Assembly: GCA_937983495.1 (NCBI GenBank)
Contig: CALKAA010000188.1
Location: forward strand, 1 to 5,909
Source of the DNA: an uncultured Gemmobacter sp.
GTDB lineage: Bacteria; Pseudomonadota; Alphaproteobacteria; Rhodobacterales; Rhodobacteraceae
DNA length: 5,909 nucleotides
Reading direction: 5' to 3'
The notes beneath the pieces were generated by a model. That model worked only from the letters and a program-made list of their open reading frames with translations, had not been told where the DNA came from and did no database searches. Below are positions 1 to 4,651 of this stretch, piece after piece. The position numbers were made by a program, and so were the translations under genes. Each line of letters opens with the position of its first letter. Position 1 is the stretch's first letter.

Positions 1-46
1 ACCACCGAGATCTACACTCTTTCCCTACACGACGCTCTTCCGATCT
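1..46 (+). other. Illumina TruSeq/P5 adapter remnant (not genomic)
   Basis: These 46 bases are identical, as I recall it, to the 3' part of the Illumina TruSeq universal (P5) adapter: they begin ACCACCGAGATCTACAC and end with the sequencing-primer tail GACGCTCTTCCGATCT. The reading frame of the acetyltransferase becomes sensible exactly at base 47, which fits a junction between adapter and insert. It is a library artefact left at a contig end, so nothing biological should be read into it. Confidence 0.97.
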
Positions 47-220
47 GCCGATCATACCGGCGTGCCAGACAGCTTTCGCGGCACCGGCGCGGGGCTCGCG
101 CTGGTCACCCGCATGGTCGAGGATGCGCGCACGGAAGGCGTGAAGATCATGCCGCTTTGCCCCTTCGTGAATGCCACCCGCAAGAAGCACCCCGAATGGG
201 CGGATGTCTTCGCCGTCTGA
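47..220 (+). CDS. GNAT-like N-acetyltransferase (COG2388/YjdJ type), 3' fragment
   Basis: The last 57 codons of a gene whose 5' end is lost at the contig edge; the adapter directly precedes it. The frame reads D-H-T-G-V-P-D-S-F-R-G-T-G-A-G near the start and M-P-L-C-P-F-V-N-A-T further on, ending K-H-P-E-W-A-D-V-F. This is the conserved C-terminal half of the short Acetyltransf_CG (GNAT-like, about 90-100 residues) proteins: the R-G-x-G-x-G/A stretch is the acetyl-CoA pyrophosphate-binding loop, and the 'PLCPFV...HPE(Y/W)' ending is a family signature. Substrates of this family are mostly unknown; members are small cytosolic proteins. Its TGA (218-220) abuts the stop of the convergent transglycosylase gene. 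Family assignment is strong; the physiological role cannot be told. Confidence 0.88.
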   Translation, partial: ADHTGVPDSFRGTGAGLALVTRMVEDARTEGVKIMPLCPFVNATRKKHPEWADVFAV

Positions 221-1258
221 TCAGCCGCCCGCAGCGATGATGCGGAACACGCAAGGGTCGGAAAAGATCTCGGGCGGGGTCTGGCACAGGCCCTGCGCCA
301 CCTGCCATGCCGCCAGCACCTTGGGCACATAATCGCGGGTTTCAGGATAGGGCGGGATGCCGGAATTGGCGTCCACTGCCCCCTCGCCCGCATTATAGGC
401 CGCCAGCACCATCAGCGGGTCACGGTCAAACCGCTTCATCAGCCAATCCAGATAGGCCACCCCGCCCTTGATATTCTGGGCGGGATTGGTGCTGTCGCTG
501 ACGCCAAAGCGCTCGGCTGTGGCGGGGATCAACTGCATCAACCCCTGCGCCCCGGCATGGCTGACCGCATCGGGCCGCCCGGCGCTTTCAATGCCGATCA
601 CGGCCAGCACCAGCGCGGGCGACACTTCGGTGCCAATGGTGGCTTTCAGAATATCGGTGCCATAGGTCTCGGCGATCTTCTGCATATGTTGCATGCGCGG
701 CGCATTGACCTGGGTGCCTTTTGGCCCTTTCGACAGCGTGGCCATGGCCAGCGGATAGCGCCCCGCCACCGCCTCGCGCGCCGTGGGCACCGCATCCCAG
801 AACCAGCTATAGGTCGCAGCGACCTTCACCTGATCGGCAGGCACCTGCGGCGCGGCAGAGGGATCGGTCTGCGCCGATTGCGCCTCTTTTTCGCGGTCCA
901 CCTTGGGCGAGGCCGCCAGACGGCGCGCCTGCTCCTCCGGGTCGATCTGCACCGTGATCCGCTTGGCCCCCGGCTTCGGGCGGCCATGGGCCCCCGGAAT
1001 GCCGATGCGTTTGAAGGTGAAATCCTCAAAGGGCGGCGGTTCGGGCTTTTCCGGCTCGGGTGCCGCTTCTGGGGCGGCTTCGGCTTCATTCAGGGGAATC
1101 GCCTCTGCGCCTGTTTCAGGGGCGAGCGGGGCCGAATCTGCGGCTGATTGCGCAAAAACACAAGCATTCCAAGGCGTTGACACCAAAGCCAACGCCAGAC
1201 CCGTCAGAATCAGCCCTTGCAGAGCGCCTGTATTCCGTCCCCTGCTCATGGGGTTCAC
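221..1258 (-). CDS. Periplasmic lytic transglycosylase (SLT domain)
   Basis: 345 residues. It predictably cleaves the MurNAc-GlcNAc bond of peptidoglycan in the periplasm. Residues about 13-36 form a hydrophobic signal peptide with likely cleavage near V-F-A-Q. Residues about 40-145 are rich in Ala, Pro and Glu and probably disordered. The catalytic SLT (goose-lysozyme-like) domain spans about 195-315: catalytic Glu224 in G-I-E-S-A-G-R, then G-L-M-Q-L-I-P-A-T (239-247), A-A-Y-N-A-G-E-G (286-293) and T-R-D-Y-V (307-311), all in the usual order. Cys324 and Cys336 near the C-terminus could form a disulfide. The start is a GTG at 1258 with GGAA about 8 bases upstream; an ATG three codons later (1249) is an equally possible start. 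It is divergent from the Tad pilus genes and may help open the wall for that machine, but a general cell-wall role is also possible. Confidence 0.9.
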   Translation of the reverse strand: MNPMSRGRNTGALQGLILTGLALALVSTPWNACVFAQSAADSAPLAPETGAEAIPLNEAEAAPEAAPEPEKPEPPPFEDFTFKRIGIPGAHGRPKPGAKRITVQIDPEEQARRLAASPKVDREKEAQSAQTDPSAAPQVPADQVKVAATYSWFWDAVPTAREAVAGRYPLAMATLSKGPKGTQVNAPRMQHMQKIAETYGTDILKATIGTEVSPALVLAVIGIESAGRPDAVSHAGAQGLMQLIPATAERFGVSDSTNPAQNIKGGVAYLDWLMKRFDRDPLMVLAAYNAGEGAVDANSGIPPYPETRDYVPKVLAAWQVAQGLCQTPPEIFSDPCVFRIIAAGG

Positions 1259-1364
1259 TGCCCGTTTTCCGGTTTTCTATGCAAAACCTTCGCAGAATCC
1301 CCGCCGCCGATCCAGCAAAACAGCGCCAACACCCCCTCAATCGTGGCGATTTCGCCGCAATTGT

Positions 1365-1382
1365 GCCCCGATTGCCCCGATT
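1365..1382. repeat. Perfect 9-bp tandem repeat (GCCCCGATT x2)
   Basis: Two adjoining identical copies of GCCCCGATT, at 1365-1373 and 1374-1382. They lie about 110-125 bp upstream of the transglycosylase start and about 30 bp from the CtrA-type box. A directly repeated site can be recognised by a regulator, but no known motif is matched and it may be chance. Confidence 0.5.
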
Positions 1383-1412
1383 TACCGCCCCACAACGGCA
1401 GGTTCCACTTGG

Positions 1413-1428
1413 TTAAGAAAGTTTTAAC
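1413..1428 (+). promoter_or_regulatory. CtrA-type binding site (TTAA-N7-TTAAC)
   Basis: TTAAGAAAGTTTTAAC matches the full alphaproteobacterial CtrA consensus TTAA-N7-TTAA(C) with the exact 7-base gap. I noticed no other TTAA in this GC-rich window, so finding two at this spacing in the only divergent intergenic region is unlikely to be chance. CtrA is the master response regulator of cell cycle and motility genes, and pilA of Caulobacter is a known target. It lies 203 bp before the first pilin and 154 bp before the transglycosylase start, so it could serve either or both. Binding is inferred. Confidence 0.68.
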
Positions 1429-1630
1429 AAGGCAGTTTCAACAGCTTGCACGATTTCTGCGGATTTTTGGGGGAAACCTTTTTCGGCCCAAATGCCTCCC
1501 AACTCCCGCCACCATTGGGGGGCTATATGAGCCCATGCCGCAGCGAACAGCGGATCGGAACAGAGGCCGGTCAGAACGCGAAGCGAGGCGGTAGTAACAG
1601 AGCAAACGCGAAAACCAAGGGACTGAGACC

Positions 1631-1825
1631 ATGAAACTGCTGAACATCTTCAAAAACTTCGCCAAAGACGAGTCGGGCGCCGTGACCGTTGACTTCGTGG
1701 TGCTGACCGCTGGCATCGTGGGCCTCGGCATCCTGATCGTCTCGGCCGTGACCCCGGAAGTCGAAGCCACCGCTGACCAGATCGCCGCCGACATGCAGGA
1801 AGCCCGCACCCTCGGCCGCAACTGA
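1631..1825 (+). CDS. Flp-type (class III, type IVb) prepilin, first copy
   Basis: 64 residues, the size of Flp prepilins. A short basic leader (M-K-L-L-N-I-F-K-N-F-A-K-D-E-S-G) ends at Gly16, the expected prepilin-peptidase cut. The mature part of 48 residues starts A-V-T-V-D-F-V-V-L, followed by one hydrophobic helix to about residue 40 and a short acidic tail. Position +5 after the cut is Asp21 where the canonical motif has Glu. It would be processed at the inner membrane and assembled into the Tad pilus fibre. AAGGGA lies 8 bases before the ATG. As first gene of the cluster, behind a long leader and followed by two hairpins, it is the best candidate for the major, highly expressed pilin. 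The family call rests on size, leader, hydrophobic stretch and context; a TadE-like minor pilin is less likely because those are longer. Confidence 0.83.
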   Translation: MKLLNIFKNFAKDESGAVTVDFVVLTAGIVGLGILIVSAVTPEVEATADQIAADMQEARTLGRN

Positions 1826-1835
1826 TCTGAGACGC

Positions 1836-1854
1836 CACGTTTGATCCAAACGTG
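1836..1854 (+). other. Perfect hairpin after first pilin gene
   Basis: CACGTTTG (1836-1843) and CAAACGTG (1847-1854) are perfectly complementary with a 3-base loop ATC. It starts 10 bases after the pilin stop codon. No T-run follows. It may act with the next hairpin as a 3' stabiliser of the pilin transcript; as an inverted repeat in DNA it could also be a protein-binding site. Confidence 0.6.
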
Positions 1855-1859
1855 ACTGG

Positions 1860-1890
1860 CAGGCTGCGGCACCGAAAGGGCCGCAGCCTG
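1860..1890 (+). terminator. Strong GC-rich hairpin, possible partial terminator or mRNA stabiliser
   Basis: CAGGCTGCGGC (1860-1870) pairs without mismatch with GCCGCAGCCTG (1880-1890) across a 9-base loop: an 11-bp, very GC-rich stem. The T-run that would make a full rho-independent terminator is missing (TTGCATG follows), so partial termination or protection of the pilin mRNA 3' end is more likely than complete stop. It sits between the two pilin genes, so it could make the first pilin more abundant than the downstream products. Confidence 0.55.
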
Positions 1891-1941
1891 TTGCATGAAG
1901 GGTCCGGCAGAAAGCAAGAGACCTGACCGAATTGACCGACC

Positions 1942-1952
1942 GAGGCAGGTGA
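1942..1952 (+). promoter_or_regulatory. Ribosome-binding site fixing the second pilin start
   Basis: GAGGCAGGTGA lies just before the ATG at 1955, with GAGG 9 bases away. This supports starting the second pilin at 1955 rather than at the in-frame ATG at 1895, which would add 20 polar residues unlike any prepilin leader. A closely similar AAGGCAGGTCAC precedes cpaC. Confidence 0.7.
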
Positions 1953-1954
1953 CC

Positions 1955-2134
1955 ATGACGCGCAGACTAGCACATTTCCTGCGATGCGAAGACGGAGCCG
2001 TGACGGTCGATTTCGTCGTTCTGGCTGCTGCTATCGCAATCATGGCACTGGGCGCGATCACCGTGATTTTTTCCGAGGGCATGCTGTATGGCGACGTGAT
2101 CGCCGAACTGATTGCAAGCGCCCTGCGGTCTTGA
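1955..2134 (+). CDS. Flp-type (class III, type IVb) prepilin, second copy
   Basis: 59 residues from the chosen ATG. The leader M-T-R-R-L-A-H-F-L-R-C-E-D-G ends at Gly14; the mature part begins A-V-T-V-D-F-V-V-L-A-A-A and runs as one hydrophobic helix to about residue 39, then a short tail. It shares the ten residues G-A-V-T-V-D-F-V-V-L with the upstream pilin, including Asp at +5, but the tails differ entirely, so it is a diverged tandem paralogue. The leader carries an Arg pair and a Cys that would be removed by processing. It lies 129 bp downstream of the first copy and 63 bp before cpaB. Likely a minor pilin or a second pilin of the same Tad fibre; which is major cannot be told from sequence alone. 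Confidence 0.78.
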   Translation: MTRRLAHFLRCEDGAVTVDFVVLAAAIAIMALGAITVIFSEGMLYGDVIAELIASALRS

Positions 2135-2183
2135 CCGCGACTGGAAGGCCGCGCGGGGGTGTCCTGCGCGCACCACCGAACAT

Positions 2184-2189
2184 GAAGGA
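2184..2189 (+). promoter_or_regulatory. Ribosome-binding site fixing the cpaB start
   Basis: GAAGGA ends 8 bases before the ATG at 2198. It runs into the in-frame ATG at 2189, leaving that one without proper spacing, so 2198 is preferred. A third in-frame ATG at 2207 begins M-R-V-G-V-L-V and is also conceivable. Confidence 0.6.
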
Positions 2190-2197
2190 TGAGTGAA

Positions 2198-3052
2198 ATG
2201 CAGGCGATGCGTGTGGGGGTTCTGGTGGCCGGTGTGGCATTGGCCGGGGCCGCTGTCTATATGGTGCAACAATATGTGGGCCAGGCACAGGCGCAACTGG
2301 ATCGCGACCGCCAGACCCTCAAGGAAATCGGCCCTCTGGAAAAGGTCTATGTGGTCAAGAAGCCGGTGAATTACGGCGACCCGCTGACCGCCGAGGACGT
2401 GCAGACGATTTACTGGCCGAAAAGCGCGCTGCCCGAGGGGGTCTTTACCCCCGAGGAGCCGCTGTTCGCCGATGGCAAGGCCGACCCGCGCTATGTATTG
2501 CGCCAGATGGAGGCTTTTGAGCCGGTTCTGGCTGTCAAGGTCACAGAACAGGGCGAGACCGCCGGTCTGACCTCCATGCTCAAACCCGGCCAGCGCGCCT
2601 TTGCCATCAAGTTCGGCGATGCGGGCGGGGCGACCAATATGATGCAGGCCGGCAACTTCGTCGACATTTACTGGACCGGCGTCGATATGAACGGGATCGA
2701 CAAGACCATGCTGATCGAAGGCTCGGTCGAGGTGATCGCGGTGGATCGCACCGGGGCCAAGGGCAAAGGGGCGGAGCGCGACATCGCGGCCCCCAAGGCG
2801 ATGACCGTGGCGGTCACGCAGGAACAGGTGGCCCGGCTGACCCAGGCTCAGGCATCGGGCAGCCTCTCGGTGTCGCTGGTGGCCAAGCCCGATCAGGGCG
2901 TGGCGTCCGGCCCGGTCGAAATCGACACTTCCATCTTCGGCAAGCGCGCCGAAGAGGCAGCGCCGGTGATCGAGGAAACCGCAAAGGTCTGCACCGTGCG
3001 CAAGCGCGTGGGCACCGAGGTCATCGAAGACCCGATCCCCTGCACCAACTGA
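2198..3052 (+). CDS. cpaB: Flp pilus assembly protein CpaB (RcpC)
   Basis: 284 residues from the preferred start. CpaB/RcpC is a periplasmic, inner-membrane-anchored part of the Tad apparatus that works with the secretin to form or stabilise the outer-membrane channel. Residues about 5-23 form one N-terminal membrane anchor. An SAF domain follows at about 48-115, with K-P-V-N-Y-G-D-P-L-T and A-E-D-V in its typical place. The RcpC domain spans about 120-230 (L-K-P-G-Q-R-A-F-A-I near 128, G-N-F-V-D-I-Y near 152). The end V-C-T-V-R-K-R...P-I-P-C-T-N (Cys265, Cys282) is, from memory, typical of Rhodobacterales CpaB and could form a disulfide. The length is normal for the family. The TGA is followed at once by an in-frame TAG. 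A hairpin and a 203-bp gap then separate it from cpaC, although the genes are functionally coupled. Confidence 0.93.
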   Translation: MQAMRVGVLVAGVALAGAAVYMVQQYVGQAQAQLDRDRQTLKEIGPLEKVYVVKKPVNYGDPLTAEDVQTIYWPKSALPEGVFTPEEPLFADGKADPRYVLRQMEAFEPVLAVKVTEQGETAGLTSMLKPGQRAFAIKFGDAGGATNMMQAGNFVDIYWTGVDMNGIDKTMLIEGSVEVIAVDRTGAKGKGAERDIAAPKAMTVAVTQEQVARLTQAQASGSLSVSLVAKPDQGVASGPVEIDTSIFGKRAEEAAPVIEETAKVCTVRKRVGTEVIEDPIPCTN

Positions 3053-3066
3053 TAGACAAGCGAAGC

Positions 3067-3096
3067 GGGCGCACCCCATCATCTGGGGCTGCGCCC
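3067..3096 (+). terminator. Hairpin after cpaB, weak or rho-dependent terminator
   Basis: GGGCGCACCCCA (3067-3078) pairs with TGGGG-C-TGCGCCC (3084-3096), a 12-bp stem with one bulged C (3089) and loop TCATC. It begins 14 bases after the cpaB stop. No T-run follows (ATCGTGATTTATGG), so efficient intrinsic termination is doubtful. It may mark the 3' end of the pilin-cpaB message. Confidence 0.55.
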
Positions 3097-3131
3097 ATCG
3101 TGATTTATGGCAACTGCGGCGCTTTTGCGAC

Positions 3132-3140
3132 TTATCCACA
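3132..3140 (+). promoter_or_regulatory. Perfect DnaA box (TTATCCACA)
   Basis: TTATCCACA is an exact match to the high-affinity DnaA box TTATNCACA. It lies 116 bp upstream of the cpaC start in a non-coding gap. DnaA acts as a transcription factor at scattered single boxes in several bacteria, Caulobacter included. A single 9-mer can arise by chance, so the function is only suggested by its place beside an IHF-like site. Confidence 0.45.
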
Positions 3141-3154
3141 CGAGCTTGTCGTCA

Positions 3155-3179
3155 CAACACTTTGATTATTGCAAAAAAA
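3155..3179 (-). promoter_or_regulatory. IHF-type binding site with adjoining A-tract
   Basis: On the - strand, 3167 to 3155 reads AATCAAAGTGTTG, an exact match to the IHF core WATCAA-N4-TTR. The A-tract that strengthens IHF sites, seven A's at 3173-3179 on the + strand, lies on the expected 5' side of WATCAA. IHF bends DNA sharply to bring distant regulators to a promoter. Its place in the cpaB-cpaC gap, 15 bp past the DnaA box, suggests a regulated promoter for cpaC. Binding is inferred. Confidence 0.55.
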
Positions 3180-3197
3180 TGCCACATCCGGCATTTT
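3176..3197 (+). other. A-T flanked hairpin in the cpaC leader
   Basis: AAAATGCC (3176-3183) pairs perfectly with GGCATTTT (3190-3197) over loop ACATCC. With A's on one flank and T's on the other it looks like a small bidirectional terminator. The second arm can also pair with AAAATG at 3205-3210, so two exclusive folds are possible. It lies 58 bp before the cpaC start. Role unknown: terminator, attenuator, or inverted-repeat operator. Confidence 0.4.
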
Positions 3198-3242
3198 AGC
3201 ATTCAAAATGGGCATCAAGACCCGATACCGAGGCGTGATCCG

Positions 3243-3252
3243 AAAGGCAGGT
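3243..3252 (+). promoter_or_regulatory. Ribosome-binding site fixing the cpaC start
   Basis: AAAGGCAGGT precedes the ATG at 3256, with AAAGG ending 8 bases upstream. That ATG opens directly into a signal peptide, whereas the in-frame ATG at 3169 would add 29 polar residues in front of it and lies within the IHF and hairpin region. Confidence 0.75.
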
Positions 3253-3255
3253 CAC

Positions 3256-4647
3256 ATGCAGTTCAAGACGATTTTTGGCGCGGGTCTCATGGGCCTCGCC
3301 TTCGCGACTTCCGCGATGACACCCCTTCTGGCGCAGAACCTGCGCGTCATGGAAGGCAGAGCTTCGGCGCCGTTGAACGTGCCGATGAACCGCGCCGTTG
3401 TCGTGGAAAGCGACGTTCCCTTTGCAGAATTGTCGATTGCCAATCCTGGCATCGCTGACATTTCGACCCTGACCGACAAGTCGATCTATGTGCTGGGCAA
3501 GGCACCGGGGCGCACCACGCTCACGCTGCTTGCTGCCGATGGCAAGCTGATCTCGAATGTCGAGGTGCAGGTGTCGCCTGATGTGGCCGAGTTCAAGGAA
3601 CGCCTGCGCCAGATCATCCCTGGCGAGAATATCGAGGTCCGCACCGCCAATGACGGTATCGTGTTGTCGGGCGTCGTCTCATCGGCCGCCAAGCTGGACC
3701 GCGCGCTGGATCTGGCTGAACGCTATGCCCCGGAACGCGTCTCGAACCTGATGAGCGTAGGCGGCACCCAGCAGGTCATGCTGAAAATCCGCTTTGCCGA
3801 GATGCAGCGCTCTGTCTCCAAGAACCTGTCCTCCTCGCTGGCGATTGCTGGCGGCAATACGGTGGGTGTGAACGCCGAAACCGGCACCTGGTTGCAGGGT
3901 GACAACGGCATTGCCAACGGTACCATCACGGCGCGCGACAATACGAATTCGGCCATGGCTCTGGGCTTCACCGCCGGATCGCTGCAATTCGGCGTGCTGC
4001 TGGAAGCGCTGGAATCCAAAGGCGTCGCCCGCACCCTGGCCGAGCCGAACCTCACCGCCCTGTCGGGGCAGGAGGCCAAGTTCCTGGCCGGTGGCGAATA
4101 CCCGATCCCGGTGGTGGACAGCGACGGCATCAGCGTCGAATACAAGCCCTTCGGTGTGGAGATGAACTTTACGCCGGTCGTGGTCGATGGCGATCTGATC
4201 AACCTTCAGATCAATGCCGCCGTGTCCTCGATCGACACCTCGATCACCATGCAAAGCGGCGGCTTCAGCGTGAACGCCTTCAAGCGCCGCGAGACCTCGA
4301 CCACGGTCGAGATGCGCGATGGCGAGAGCTTTGCCATTGCCGGCCTGTTGCAGGATGACTTCCGCGACCTGAACGGGCAAGTGCCGTGGCTGGGCGATAT
4401 TCCGGTGCTGGGCACCCTGTTCCGCAGCGCCGAATATCAGCGCTCGCAATCGGAACTGGTCATCATCGTGACGCCGCATCTGGTGACACCGACCCGTGGC
4501 GAGGCCCTGGCCCTGCCGACCGACCGCGTGCGCCTGCCCACCGAAAAAGAACTGTTCCTGTTCGGCAAGGTGGCTGGCTCCAAAGGCCCGGCCAGCGAAG
4601 TGGCCCGGCAGGACTATACCAGCCCTTATGGCTATGTGATGGAGTAA
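3256..4647 (+). CDS. cpaC: Tad pilus outer-membrane secretin CpaC (RcpA)
   Basis: 463 residues. It forms the outer-membrane channel through which the Flp pilus is extruded. A signal peptide covers about 1-26, with cleavage near L-L-A-Q. The pilus-specific N-terminal secretin domain lies at about 30-105 and a BON-like domain at about 107-170 (S-P-D-V-A-E-F-K-E-R-L, then I-V-L-S-G-V-V). The secretin core runs from about 172 to 412, with G-V-A-R-T-L-A-E-P-N-L (256-266), G-G-E-Y-P-I-P-V (279-286), the signature V-P-W-L-G-D-I-P-V-L-G-T-L-F-R (376-390) and the C-terminal strand E-L-V-I-I-V-T-P-H-L-V (400-410). A roughly 50-residue tail follows that could bind a partner or pilotin. The length is normal. 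The stop is four bases before the next gene, so the two are surely co-transcribed. The cpaB-cpaC gap with regulator-like sites suggests its own promoter. Confidence 0.95.
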   Translation: MQFKTIFGAGLMGLAFATSAMTPLLAQNLRVMEGRASAPLNVPMNRAVVVESDVPFAELSIANPGIADISTLTDKSIYVLGKAPGRTTLTLLAADGKLISNVEVQVSPDVAEFKERLRQIIPGENIEVRTANDGIVLSGVVSSAAKLDRALDLAERYAPERVSNLMSVGGTQQVMLKIRFAEMQRSVSKNLSSSLAIAGGNTVGVNAETGTWLQGDNGIANGTITARDNTNSAMALGFTAGSLQFGVLLEALESKGVARTLAEPNLTALSGQEAKFLAGGEYPIPVVDSDGISVEYKPFGVEMNFTPVVVDGDLINLQINAAVSSIDTSITMQSGGFSVNAFKRRETSTTVEMRDGESFAIAGLLQDDFRDLNGQVPWLGDIPVLGTLFRSAEYQRSQSELVIIVTPHLVTPTRGEALALPTDRVRLPTEKELFLFGKVAGSKGPASEVARQDYTSPYGYVME

Positions 4648-4651
4648 GGCC

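Larger units (their letters stand above)
1259..1630. promoter_or_regulatory. Divergent regulatory region between transglycosylase and pilin genes
   Basis: 372 bp without a convincing gene, holding the promoters for both directions. Visible elements are a CtrA-type box (1413-1428), a 9-bp tandem repeat (1365-1382), and a possible leader hairpin (arms 1495-1502 and 1515-1522, one G-U pair, 12-base loop). The pilin ribosome-binding site AAGGGA (1617-1622) lies 8 bases before the ATG. A TATATG at 1524-1529 resembles a -10 box but has no fitting -35 box. I could not place a sigma-70 or sigma-54 promoter with confidence. If the CtrA-type box marks the pilin promoter, the first pilin transcript would have a leader of roughly 150-200 bases. 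Confidence 0.6.

Noticed and set aside
557..1147. 196-codon + strand frame opposite the transglycosylase
   Set aside because: Arg/Gly/Leu-rich antisense shadow; the - strand has signal peptide and SLT catalytic motifs.
1431..1450. Possible sigma-54 promoter (GG...TTGCA) before the pilin
   Set aside because: The spacing between the GG and GC elements is not the required 10 bases.
1446..1634. 62-codon + strand frame ending in an ATGA overlap with the first pilin
   Set aside because: It needs a TTG start without a ribosome-binding site and its product has no visible features. The overlap is tempting as a leader peptide, but nothing else supports it.
1895..1954. Earlier in-frame start for the second pilin
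   Set aside because: It would add 20 polar residues before a normal prepilin leader; the ATG at 1955 has the better ribosome-binding site.
1967..3139. Long open frame of 390 codons on the - strand opposite the second pilin and cpaB
   Set aside because: It mirrors cpaB in antisense; its product is rich in His, Arg, Gly and Asp without recognisable domains, as expected for a shadow frame in high-GC DNA.
3120..3200. DnaA box plus IHF site read as a replication origin
   Set aside because: Only one DnaA box is seen, there is no cluster or unwinding element, and it lies between two coupled pilus genes; a regulatory role is simpler.
3169..3255. Earlier in-frame start for cpaC
   Set aside because: It would bury the signal peptide 29 residues inside and overlap IHF-like and hairpin sequences; the ATG at 3256 has a good ribosome-binding site.
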